64,000 nt of DNA from Cordylochernes scorpioides (taxonomy: Eukaryota; Arthropoda; Arachnida; Pseudoscorpiones; Chernetidae), in assembly GCA_030710605.1 (NCBI GenBank), contig CP092864.1:137889255-137953254 (forward strand), read 5' to 3'. The notes beneath the pieces were generated by a model. That model searched no databases. It was not told the origin of the DNA and worked only from the letters and a program-made list of their open reading frames with translations. This document shows positions 44,112 to 53,746 of this stretch, in pieces (the stretch's first letter is position 1; every line of letters begins with the position of its first letter). The position numbers and the translations under genes are program-made.

Positions 44112-44306
44112 TGCGGGACTGCGAAGTGACAGAGTGGGGCCCCTGGTCGAGCTGCAGCGCGGAGTGTGGTACCGGTGTGATGACCCGGGACCGAGCCGTG
44201 CGGAGACAACCAGAGAACGGGGGCACGCCCTGCCCTGAGCTGAGACAGGAGAGGACCTGCTCTGGCCAGCGGTGTGAGCTGCGGTCTTCGGACCACGTCT
44301 ATAAAG
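44112..44306 (+). CDS. Thrombospondin type-1 repeat exon of an SBSPON-like gene
   Basis: Internal coding exon of 195 bp, phase 1 at both ends. It encodes DCEVTEWGPWSSCSAECGTG followed by an R-x-R segment (MTRDRAVRRQPENGG), CPELRQERTCSGQRC and a short linker. W-x-x-W, the CSxxCG motif, the R-layer arginines and six cysteines are all present, so this is a complete TSP1 domain, an extracellular adhesion module usually C-mannosylated and O-fucosylated. Acceptor: gtgtgacag before 44112; donor: aaag/gtgggt at 44306/44307. GC content and codon use contrast sharply with the AT-rich surroundings. Its phase fits the exon at 53626. The somatomedin-B exon expected upstream was not found here. Confidence 0.85.
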
Positions 44307-44311
44307 GTGGG

Positions 44312-46672
44312 TAGTGCTTGATAATCTATAATAATAGCGTTATGTGATCTACAATGGGAGTGCTAGGTGATCTACAATGGAGTTGCTAGGTGATCTACAA
44401 TGGAAGTGCTAGGTGATCTACAATGGAAGTCTTAGGTGGTCTACAATGGAAGTGTTAGGTGATCTACAATGGGAGTGCTAGTTGATCTACAATGGGAGTG
44501 CTAGGTGATCTACAATGGGAGTGTTGCGTGATCTACAATGGTGTGTAGTGCTAGGTGATCTACAATGGGAGTGTTGCGTGATCTACAATGGTGTGTAGTG
44601 CTAGGTTATCTACAATGGGAGTGTTACGTGATCTACAATGGGAGTGATAGGTGATCTACAATGGGAGTGCTAGGTGATCTACAATGGGAGTGTTACGTGA
44701 TCTACAATGGGAGTGCTAGGTGATCTACAATGGGAGTGCTAGGTGATCTACAATGGGAGTGTTACTTGATATACAATGGGAGTGTTACGTGATCTACAAC
44801 GGGAGTGCTAGGTAATCTACAATGGGAGTGCTAGGTGATCTACAATGGGAGTGCTAGGTGATCTACTATGGGAGTGCTAGATGATCTACAATGTGAGTGT
44901 TAGGTGATCTACTATGGGAGTGCTAGATGATCTACAATGTGAGTGTTAGGTGATCTAAAATGGTGTGTAGTGCTAGGTGATCTACAATGGGAGTGCTAGG
45001 TGATCTACAATGGGAGTGTTAGGTGATCTACAATGGGAGTGCTAGATGATCTACAATGTGAGTGTTAGGTGATCTACAATGGGAGTGCTAGGTGATCTAC
45101 AATGGGAGTGTTAGGTGATCTACAATGGGAGTGCTAGATGATCTACAATGTGAGTGTTAGGTGATCTACAATGGGAGTGCTAGGTGATCTACAATGGGAG
45201 TGTTAGGTGATCTACAATGGGAGTACTAGGTGATCTACAATGGGAGTGCTAGGTGATCTACAATGGGAGTGTTACGTGATCTACAATGGGAGTACTAGGT
45301 GATCTACAATGGGAGTGCTAGGTGATCTACAATGGGAGTGTTACGTGATCTACAATGGGAGTGCTAGGTGATCTACAATGGGAGTGCTAGGTGATCTACA
45401 ATGGGAGTGTTACTTGATATACAATGGGAGTGTTACGTGATCTACAACGGGAGTGCTAGGTAATCTACAATGGGAGTGCTAGGTGATCTACAATGGGAGT
45501 GCTAGGTGATCTACTATGTGAGTGTTAGGTGATCTACTATGGGAGTGCTAGATGATCTACAATGTGAGTGTTAGGTGATCTACAATGGTGTGTAGTGCTA
45601 GGTGATCTACAATGGGAGTGCTAGGTGATCTGCAATGGGAGTGTTAGGTGATCTACAATGGGAGTGCTAGGTTATCTACAATGGGAGTGCTAGGTGAACT
45701 ACAATGGGAGTGCTAGGTGATCTACAATGGGAGCGTTGCGTGATCTACAATGGTGTGTAGTGCTAGGTGAACTACAATGGGAGTGCTAGGTGATCTACAA
45801 TGGGAGTGTTGCGTGATCTACAATGGTGTGTAGTGCTAGGCGATCTACAATGGGAGTGCTAGGTGATCTACAATGGGAGTGTTGCGTGATCTACAATGGT
45901 GTGTAGTGCTAGGTGATCTACAATGGGAGTGCTAGGTGATCTACAATGGGAGTGCTAGGTGATCTGCAATGGGAGTGTTAGGTGATCTACAATGGGAGTG
46001 CTAGGTGATCTACAATGGGAGTGCTAGGTGAACTACAATGGGAGTGCTAGGTGATCTACAATGGGAGTGTTGCGTGATATACAATGGTGTGTAGTGCTAG
46101 GTGAACTACAATGGGAGTGCTAGGTGATCTACAATGGGAGTGTTGCGTGATCTACAATGGTGTGTAGTGCTAGGTGATCTACAATGGGAGTGCTAGGTGA
46201 TCTACAATGGGAGTCCTAGGTGAACTACAATGGGAGTGCTAGGTGATCTACAATGGGAGTGCTAGGTGATCTGCAATGGGAGTGTTAGGTGATCTACAAT
46301 GGGAGTGCTAGGTGATCTACAATGGGAGTGCTAGGTGAACTACAATGGGAGTGCTAGGTGATCTACAATGGGAGTGTTTTGCGTGATCTACAATGGTGTG
46401 TAGTGCTAGGTGATCTACTATGGGAGTGCTAGATGATCTACAATGTGAGTGTTAGGTGATCTACAATGGGAGTGTTGCGTGATCTACAATGGTGTGTAGT
46501 GCTAGGTGAGAAACAATGGGAGTGCTAGGTGATCTACAATGGGGGGGCTAGGTGATCTACAATGGGAGTGTTAGGTGATCTACAATGGGAGTGCTAGGTG
46601 ATCTACAATGGGAGTGCTAGGTGATCTACAATGGGAGTGCTAGGTGATCTACAATGGCGGGTAGTGCTGGGT
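44312..46672 (+). repeat. 23-bp minisatellite in intron 1
   Basis: About 100 copies of 'gtgatctacaatgggagtgctag', with variants (gttacgtgat, gtgttgcgtgat, ggtgtgtagtgctag) and higher-order blocks (44690-44900 repeats at 45340-45560). It starts about 10 bp inside the intron. The intron's first bases, gtgggtagtgcttgataatct, resemble the ggtgtgtagtgctaggtgatct variant. Confidence 0.95.
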
Positions 46673-46705
46673 GATTAAGTACCAATGGTGTGAACTATAA
46701 AAAGA

Positions 46706-47060
46706 AAGGCCACCTCTCCCGTCAAAATAGACACTAAAACTAGAAGCCGGTGGACGAGTGGTTAAAACCCTCAATTCCCAACAGCCATGAACCGGGATCG
46801 AATCCTGTATTGTACACTTTTTTTGTGTGTGAAGAAACTGTTCATATTGTTCATTTTGTAAATAACATGAGTCACTTTTTTTTTTTGACACGTTCTTTAG
46901 ATATTTTAAAAAATATTTTAAATCGCGTGAGAACGCCATTTCAACCTCAGAATAATTTTTAACACCTTGCCAAATGCTTTAATTTTTATTTGTTCCTGAT
47001 GAAGACAAAAGATTTTGTCGAAATGTCGAACAATAAATATATTTACTGGCCGAGGTGTCT
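46706..47060 (+). mobile_element. tRNA-headed SINE with hammerhead-like tail
   Basis: The head at 46744-46805 has a tRNA-like GCCGGTGGACGAGTGGTTAA (A box) and GGGATCGAATCC (B box). The 3' part has 'ttgccaaatgctttaatttt' and CCTGATGAAGAC...GTCGAAATGTCG at 46997-47029, also present near 58670-58720. The 38 bp before the head ('cctctcccgtcaaaataga') match the 319-bp retrozyme unit. Confidence 0.6.
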
Positions 47061-47245
47061 TTTAACTAAGAATGCCTGTCAGGCAAACTTCATGTTTTGC
47101 CAGGAGAATAACCCGAAAGTGAGTTCAAACTTGTAGATTGTCTCACTATCCAACATAACATCATTTTACTACAAATTGCCTCTATACAGATAGCTTCCAT
47201 CAACGACACCAGTTCTTTAAAACCAGGAGGACTCTTCTGGGACTT

Positions 47246-47562
47246 TAAAAATTATTTTTATTATCCCTATACACGTGGTACAGTCCATGATAATCATGGT
47301 GGGTAGAAGTTGAAAACTGCTTTTACTCTATGTGCATAACATATCTATACTTGTGAAAAGCAGCTCGACTTTGCACTTACAAATGTGCCAAGGCCCTGTT
47401 TGGTTACTTTCACTCACTGGTCAGGTTGGACTTTTAAAGAATCGGGGACCATTGGAGCATTTATTTTATTAGAAAAAAGTGTCCAATGCGGAATTCGATT
47501 CCAGGTCGTAGCAGTCGAAAACCAACGGTTTAAACCATCCTTCCAACCACCCCATCGTCATC
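47246..47562 (-). mobile_element. tRNA-headed SINE, reverse orientation
   Basis: Diverged copy of 51125-51434. Poly-T at 47249-47257 marks the tail; the head with a degenerate B box is at about 47490-47560. A second partial relative of its flank occurs at 47620-47790 ('aggcaaactcttcatgtttt' matches 47092-47115). Confidence 0.65.
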
Positions 47563-47789
47563 CATATAATAAATATATTTAAAAACTGAGGTGTCATTTA
47601 CTATATATATATGAATGGTCAGGCAAACTCTTCATGTTTTACCAGAAGAATAACCTGAAAGTGAGTTAAAACTTGAAGATTGTGTGACCACATCCAACAC
47701 AACATCATTTTCCTACAAGCCGCCTCTACACAGGTAGCTTCAATCAACGACACTAGTTCTTTAAAACCAGGAGGAGTCTTCTTGGACTG

Positions 47790-48165
47790 AACCCAATTAA
47801 CTCAGCAGAGAGAGGGAGGGACAATGTCCCCTACCTCCCGACACTTGGCGACAAGGAGGGGGTGAAATTGAGAAGTCCCCTTAAAAGGGTCCTGTTGCAT
47901 CTCAAAGATAGGGAGGGACTTCTCAGCTGAATGGCTCTTTGAACCCTTCTCAAAAACCTCTCCCCTCCTTCTCTGAAGCCTCCTTGTTCTCGCCGTAAAC
48001 ATTGATACTCTTGGTGGAATTCTTGTTTGTTTCTTGTTCCACTACAAGGTTGGTGTTTTTTTCAGGCTTCCCTCTCTCTATATAAAAGTGTTGAGATGAC
48101 TAAGCTATTTAGATATGATTAATTATTCACTTCAATCTTTCTTTTTTTATATGGATACTTTAAAT
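47790..48165. other. Unassigned intronic sequence
   Basis: Mixed composition with a polypyrimidine stretch. A - strand open stretch at 47802-48002 shows no recognised domain. Nothing further is seen. Confidence 0.35.
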
Positions 48166-48169
48166 TATT

Positions 48170-48795
48170 TTATTCTTGATCAAACGTTGTGGCCCACTGT
48201 ACGTATTACATCCTAAACCGATAGGACGCCAGCCTGTTTTGAGCTCGATGTACCTACCATCTGGCTTAACGGTTGCCGAGAGGGTACATGAGCTCAAGAC
48301 AGAGATGGCGTCACATCGTGTTTGGGATGTAATACGCACAATGGGCCACAACGTTTGATCGGGAATAAAATGATTTAAAGCAGTCATATATTTTCCCAAC
48401 AAAAGTACGTATTATATCCCAAACACGACGCCAGCCATCTCTGTCTTGAGCTCGATTGTACCATCTCGTCGACCATTAAGCTAGATGGTACATCAAACTC
48501 AAGACAAAAATTGCTGGCGTCACATCGTGTTTGGGATGTAATACGTACAATTGGCCAAAACGTTCGATCGAGAATAAAATGATATAAAGCAGTCATATAT
48601 TTTTATAAAAAATGTACGTGTTACATCCCAAACACAATGCGACGCCAACCATCTTTGTTTTGAGCTCGATGTACCATCTCGGCGACCGTTAAACCTGATG
48701 GTACATCAAACTCAAGACAGAGATGGCTGGAGTCGCATTCTTTTTGGGATGTAATACTTACTGTGAGCCACAACGTTCTATCGCGAATATAATGA
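48170..48795. repeat. Three tandem ~210-bp fold-back units
   Basis: Each unit is an imperfect palindrome: 'cgtattacatccyaaac' on the left pairs with 'gggatgtaatacg' on the right, and 'gagctcgatgtacc' pairs with 'ggtacatcaaactc'. Units are joined by 'gataaagcagtcatatattt' at about 48366, 48577 and 48787. They resemble MITEs amplified in tandem. Non-coding. Confidence 0.75.
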
Positions 48796-48825
48796 TTCAA
48801 AATAGCCATATATTTCTACAAAAAA

Positions 48826-48940
48826 AGGCTACATTCACCAATTTTTTATTACCCTCCCCACATTTCATTGACAAGATGTCACTGAGGAGAGTGACACACT
48901 GAAACTTCGGGAAGGTACTAAAAAATTGGTGAATGTAGCC
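48826..48940. repeat. Small fold-back element
   Basis: 'ggctacattcaccaattttt' at the left and its complement 'aaaaaattggtgaatgtagcc' at the right enclose 75 bp. It lies directly against the Tc1-like transposon. Confidence 0.7.
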
Positions 48941-48945
48941 ATATA

Positions 48946-50364
48946 CACTGCGTGACATTGAAAATGGAACACCAAGAAATAGTGGCCAGAAAATTATGCA
49001 AATATCAGGGTAGACGCGCCTAACCGAGTTATGCAAATGATGTAAAATGCGCAGCTCTCGTGCGCACATGGAGTAAGATATAAGGAAAGGAACTTGCAGA
49101 AAGGACAGTATTCGTGTCGTTATTTCTTCAAGGAAAATCATTGTAGAAATTTTGTTCTTGTGTCAAAAGACACGTGTAATAACAGAGAATGCCAGGTCAT
49201 CGTAAACGGAGGCAGTTCAAGCAGACAGACGCTTTTACGAGGGGCATGGTGATCGGACTGAAAAGGGCAGGTTGGTCCATACGTCAAATCGCAGCTGATA
49301 CACACCTTGGTGCGTCCACGGTGCACCGACTGTGGAGAAGATGGTTGGAACATGGAAATGTGGCAATTTATAGGAATGTTGGTGCAACCAGAGTGACGTC
49401 AGCACGTGTGGATCGGCGTATCCTTCGACGAGCAGTGGCGGCCCCACAAGCCACTTGTACCGCCATCCTGCAACATGTGCAAGACACCCTAGATCATTCC
49501 ATCTCGACCAGAACCATTTCCCGTCGATTGGTTGCTAATGGCTTGCACTCATGCCGTCCGCTAAGAAGACTGCCATTGACCCCACCGAATAGGCGCCAAC
49601 GTTTGGAATGGGGCCGGGCTAGATCGACGTGGATGACGGAATGGCACAGGGTCGTGTTCTCAGATGATTCGCGTTTCTGCTTGTCCAGTGATAGTCGCCG
49701 TGTAAGCGTGTGGCGTCGACGTGGAGAAAGGTCCAATCCGGCAGCAATTGTGGAACGCCCCACCGTGCGACAACGTGGAATCATGGTTTGGGGCGCAATC
49801 GCGTATGATTCCAGGTCACCTTTACTTCGTATTCAGGGCACTATGACGGCCCAACGATACGTTGATGATGTGCTGCGACCGGTGACACTCCCCTACCTTC
49901 AGGGGGTACCCAATGCCCTTTATCAGCAGGATAACGCCCGACCGCACACTGCTCGCATTAGCCAACAAGCTCTGCAAGATGTACAGATGCTTCCCTGGCC
50001 ACCGTACTCTCCTGATCTCTCACCAATCGAGCACGTCTGGGACATCATTGGACGCCGTTTGCATGCCTTGCCACAGCCGCGTTCAGAAGACGAACTGTGG
50101 CAAATGGTTGAGAGGGAATGGAGAGCCATCCCTCAGGACGCCATCCGTACTCTGATTGACTCTCTACCTAGACGTGTTGCTGCGTGCATCGCCGTCCGCG
50201 GTGGTCATACTTGCTACTAAGCCGACGCCGTTCTCGCTCTGTATTATGACTATCATTTTGAAATAAAGATCACTTATTGTTCGTCCCTGTCTCTCTCTGT
50301 CTGCCGAGTTTCATCACTTTCTGGCCACTATTTCTTGGTGTTCCATTTTCAATGTCACGCAGTG
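48946..50364 (+). mobile_element. Intact Tc1-like DNA transposon (1419 bp)
   Basis: Perfect 47-bp terminal inverted repeats (48946-48992 and 50318-50364) beginning CACTGCGTGACATTG, flanked by TA at both sides as expected for Tc1/mariner insertion. One uninterrupted transposase gene fills the centre. TIR identity plus an intact gene imply very recent insertion. Confidence 0.95.
49189..50220 (+). CDS. Tc1-like DDE transposase
   Basis: 343 residues, the usual length for Tc1 transposases. Acts in the nucleus, binding the element's inverted repeats and cutting and pasting the DNA at TA. Residues about 15-55 and 75-120 form the paired-like helix-turn-helix DNA-binding half (GWSIRQIAADTHLGASTVHR; STRTISRRL). 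The catalytic half has FSDDSRF (D159), GGI-like RGIMVWGAI (196-204), LYQQDNARPHTA (D248) and SPDLSPIEHVWDIIGRRL (E281). All three acidic residues are present. The D248-E281 gap is 32 residues, two fewer than classical Tc1 DD34E, in line with a related group abundant in arthropods. The start ATG follows the left TIR by 196 bp. Stop TAA; AATAAA at 50262 could end the transcript inside the element. No breaks. Confidence 0.95.
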   Translation: MPGHRKRRQFKQTDAFTRGMVIGLKRAGWSIRQIAADTHLGASTVHRLWRRWLEHGNVAIYRNVGATRVTSARVDRRILRRAVAAPQATCTAILQHVQDTLDHSISTRTISRRLVANGLHSCRPLRRLPLTPPNRRQRLEWGRARSTWMTEWHRVVFSDDSRFCLSSDSRRVSVWRRRGERSNPAAIVERPTVRQRGIMVWGAIAYDSRSPLLRIQGTMTAQRYVDDVLRPVTLPYLQGVPNALYQQDNARPHTARISQQALQDVQMLPWPPYSPDLSPIEHVWDIIGRRLHALPQPRSEDELWQMVEREWRAIPQDAIRTLIDSLPRRVAACIAVRGGHTCY

Positions 50365-50790
50365 TATTTTCCCAGAAAACTTCCATCCAAAAAATGATTT
50401 TCAAAACTTTCTTTTTATTATTGGGAGTATAAATAAGTATGGGCGATTTTGATAAAGATGGCGCTACTAGTTTTTTTATTCCATTGTTTCATCTGGCAAG
50501 GCCATTATTTTGAAAAGTCATCATAAGGCTTCCTTTTTCAGTAACAGTCATTTCTCTGAAGTGTAAACAACCTAGTTTCTGTGTTTGCTCCTAAAATGTC
50601 AACCTTTGTACCAAATAAGGTGTTTTTGAGGGGTGTTTTACATCATTACTTCAATATGAAGAAAAAACTGCTGAGAGAAATTGTATTTTAGTGGAAGTTT
50701 ATCGTGACCATGCTCTAGCTGAACGAACGTGTCAGAAGTGATTTTTACGGTTTAAAAGTGGAAATTTTGATTTGAAAGACGAAGAATCTA
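50365..50790. other. Unassigned intronic sequence
   Basis: A broken + strand reading with 'cgtgtcagaagtgatttttac' and 'ggaaattttgatttgaaaga' (RTCQKWFxRFKSGNFDLKDE-like in spirit) at 50690-50790 resembles the N-terminal end of a mariner transposase, but it is short, with stops. Otherwise unassigned. Confidence 0.35.
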
Positions 50791-50792
50791 TA

Positions 50793-51085
50793 TACACTCA
50801 CATGGAGAAAAAATTAAGGAAGTGGAAAGTATTTGATGTTGTCAGTCATCTATTTCTTTCAAGGAGATGGGGGTATTTCTGTTCACACTTGGTTATCTCG
50901 TGTGTCTTCAATAAAGGTCACTGTAATATCTTTCAGAGTTATTGTCAGAATCCCGATATACATGCTGAAAGGCACAACTTCTTTAAGTTTTGTCGATGAA
51001 TGTATCTTTCAGAGTTATTGTCAGAATTCCGATATAATGCTAAAAGGTACAACTTCCTTAAGTTTTATCCATGAGTGTATATCAA
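50793..51085. mobile_element. MITE, near full length
   Basis: Starts 'tacactcacatggagaaaaa' and ends 'aacttccttaagttttatcc' plus atgagtgta: terminal inverted repeats of the 4398-5440 family. Internal 'cacttggttatctcgtgtgt' is present. Two terminal units only, so close to the unexpanded form. Confidence 0.7.
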
Positions 51086-51124
51086 TATTTTATAGAATTG
51101 TTCTTATTCTACGACAAAAATGTT

Positions 51125-51434
51125 TTGGTTTTTTTTTTGCTTATCCCTAGTACACGTGGTAAGGCCATGATAATCATGGTGGGTAGTTAGCGACTGCTTT
51201 TACTGTAAGCGCACCACATGTCTACACATGTGAACAGCAGTTCGACTTTGCACTTACAAATATGCCAGAGCCCCGTTTGGTTACTTGCACTCGCTGGTGG
51301 GGTTGGACTTTTGCAAGAATCGGGGGCCATTGGAGCATTTTTTTTAACAGAAAAAAGTGTCCAATGCGGGAATCGAACCCGGGTCGTAGTGGTCGAAGAC
51401 CAAACGGTTTAACCAGCCTTCCACCGACCCCCCC
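51125..51434 (-). mobile_element. Full-length tRNA-derived SINE
   Basis: On the - strand the head (51357-51434) has a perfect B box GGTTCGATTCC and an A-box-like GGCTGGTTAAACC. The body includes the ACATGTGTAGACATGTGG and CATGATTATCATGG palindromes. The tail is A-rich. It is flanked by AAAAATGTT on both sides (51116-51124 and 51435-51443), a target-site duplication that proves retroposition. Confidence 0.85.
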
Positions 51435-51999
51435 AAAAATGTTAAAGAACATAAGCCTGAATGCTACCCAAGTATAATTCAATAAACTTATCACTTTAAA
51501 AGGTATTGAACATTTTGATTATAAACCAATTAATAAACTAGAATTGAGATTGATTTTGATATAATGCGATGAAATTTAAATTATAGAGTTAATCAAACAG
51601 AAAAATAAGATATTTTTAACCCTATCCATAGAAAATTTACTTTTAAAACAAACATATAAAGAATAAAAGTAATCATTACGGAATTAAAGTATGAAAGAGT
51701 TAAATTGTTCCATTGAGGTAAGCCTACACGTGTACAGTACATATCACAGTGAGCCTGAAGAAACCTTTCCATTGTCAAGAACAAAGCAATTGAATCATCA
51801 GCGGGTGCAATTAGAGTTTCATCACAGGGCGTGGAGGTTACCTATGCAAATTGACCTTCTGACCGCAGAAGTGATTTCAAAAGAACTTTCTATCATTAGC
51901 ATACCATGAAGGTCACTCATCCTTTCGTCTGTTTCTCACTCTTTCTCGATTATAAAACTTATAAAAACTTTACAAGAACAAATATCCTTTTTTTATTTT

Positions 52000-52183
52000 C
52001 CCTAGTACACATGATACAGGACATGATAATCTGGGTGGGTAGGAATTGGCGACTGCTTTTACTGTAAGTATACCACATGTCTACACATGTGAAAAGCAGT
52101 TCGACTTTTGAACTTACAAATGTACCAGAGCTCCCTTTGGTTACTTGCACTCACTGATGGGGTTGGACTACACGCACAACTAA
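52000..52183 (-). repeat. SINE fragment interrupted by a Helitron
   Basis: Body of the 51125-51434 family, ending inside 'tggggttgga' next to the Helitron at 52184. The tRNA head is missing. Confidence 0.65.
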
Positions 52184-52756
52184 TCTATATATATAAAATT
52201 GAATGTCTGTCTGTCTGTTTGTCTGTACTCTATAGATTCAAAAACCATACATCCAATCGCCGTGAAATTTTGGGATATTATTAGGTATATCACCGGGAAG
52301 GTTTTTGAAAAATAATTTCATGAATATCTTGAATATCCTTAGAGTTATTTGCAGATTTGTAGATTTAACTCGCAAGCAGCGCCCCCATTGTGACGATGAT
52401 AACAAGTTTTCTTATCACTAAGTTTGTTATCTTAAATATTATTTATCAAAAATAAGATTATCTCAGGATGACACGGCAATGTGACACGGGAAAAAAAATG
52501 TTCACTAGATAAAACTATGATTTTCTAATGTAGAAAATTAGGAAAGACAAAATTCAGTATGACACGGCACACAGGGACCGGGAAAAAATGTTCACTTTAT
52601 CGAGAGATTCAAATTTACGAGTTTCAAATTATCAAAATATATCTTTTTTTTTTAAATAAATTTTTAGAGAATTGTTTTTTTTTTTTTTAAACAAATGTTC
52701 GCTAGACAAACCTTTACTCGGGTAAAACCTCGGGCGAAGCCGGGTACGTCCGCTAG
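52184..52756 (+). mobile_element. Non-autonomous Helitron
   Basis: Starts TCTATATATATAAAATTG and ends GGGTACGTCCG-CTAG before T. The first 250 bp are nearly identical to 21665-21915. Two AT-rich indels differ. Confidence 0.8.
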
Positions 52757-52944
52757 TCATATATACATTTATATGATGTATTAGCGCGTCATATGTATAT
52801 ACGAAATTTAAACTATTTTTGACGCATACGATTATATTATTTCAAAATGAAATTCCTTTTTCTCATACGAATTATAGAAATAGTTTTAGAATATTTTAAT
52901 ATTTATTTCGTTATATTGGGTTATAATAAAACAAACTTCTTTCA

Positions 52945-53095
52945 TTTTTGTTTATCCCTAGTACACGTGGTACAGGCCATGTAATCATGGTGGGCAAAAG
53001 TAGGCGACTGCTTTTACTGTAAGTGCACCACATGTCTACACATGTGAAAAGCAGTTCGACATTGCATTAACAAATGTGCCAGAGCAACAAACTTC
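52945..53095 (-). repeat. SINE fragment
   Basis: Poly-T-flanked tail and body of the 51125-51434 family up to 'acaaatgtgccagagc'. Head missing. Confidence 0.6.
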
Positions 53096-53228
53096 TTGCT
53101 TCCCTTAGCTGCGATAAATAAATATCATTGGAGTAAAGGCAGTAGAAAATTGTTTAATTTTAAAAAGGATCATACGCTTCAATAATAGTTTCGAATTCTA
53201 ATAACTTCATTGCTGAGGGTCTATACGC

Positions 53229-53580
53229 TTGTTCAGCGGTACAGCTACTACAATAGGAACGATACAAAGAAGATTTGCATGGCCCCTGTGATACCAGTTC
53301 GGCGGTACAACTACTGCAATAGGAACGACACAGGGAGGATTAGCATGGCCCCTGTGATACCAGTTCGGCGGTACAACTACTGCAATAGGAAAGATACAGA
53401 GAAGATTAGCATGGCTCCTGTGATACCAGTTCGTCGGAAAAACTCCTACAATAGGAACGATACAGAGAAGATTAGCAAAGCCCCTGGGCACCATTGGATA
53501 GTGGGCTACCTAGATCGAAGTCTTTACGCCTGTGGCCCCTGGGCAAGGATGACACGCAAAATCGTGAAGCGTTCATTGTT
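53229..53580 (+). repeat. U6 snRNA-derived array ending in a U6 3' half
   Basis: Four units of about 66 bp, each with TTCGGCGGTAC (U6 5' stem-loop region), 'aataggaacgatacagagaa' and 'gattagcatggcccctgtg'. After the last unit and a 55-bp unrelated piece, the sequence resumes as CCCCTGGGCAAGGATGACAC followed by GCAAAATCGTGAAGCGTTC (53536-53573), matching the U6 internal stem-loop and 3' end with few changes. No U-run terminator follows ('attgttgag'), so it is a U6 pseudogene with its 5' two-thirds repeated. The units sit 53 bp upstream of a coding exon. Confidence 0.9.
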
Positions 53581-53625
53581 GAGGGCTACCATGAGTAACG
53601 TTATCCTGACATCGGCATGTTCCAG

Positions 53626-53746
53626 AGGCCGCCATGATCCTCCCCGCGGCCTATTCCACCCCCCGAGTGGTGAATGCCTCCACGGACATCCGCAAGAACC
53701 TCCGACTCAAGTATCCCAAGGATCCCATCAAAGAGACCAGCAAGGA
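53626..53746 (+). CDS. Middle exon of the SBSPON-like gene
   Basis: 121-bp exon, phase 1 in and phase 2 out. Acceptor gttccag before 53626; strong donor GTGAGT at 53747. Joined to the TSP1 exon it reads ...HVYK-E-AAMILPAAYSTPRVV and then NASTDIRKNLRLKYPKDPIK, ending ETSK. It has no known domain itself. It would be the linker between the TSP1 repeat and the C-terminal domain, with a possible N-glycosylation site (NAS). The case rests on phase compatibility at both ends, a consensus donor, and GC-rich codon use within AT-rich DNA. Read without splicing, a stop follows at once. Confidence 0.65.

Noticed and set aside
48870-48920. Hammerhead-like CTGAGGA...CTGAAAC in the small fold-back
   Set aside because: Stem II register is off by one and no adjacent stem I forms.
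49235-50155. Several - strand and alternative-frame ORFs over the Tc1 gene
   Set aside because: Shadows of the transposase frame; no domain.
51357-51434. Functional tRNA gene on the - strand
   Set aside because: B box is perfect, but it is the head of a SINE with a target duplication and the cloverleaf is poor.
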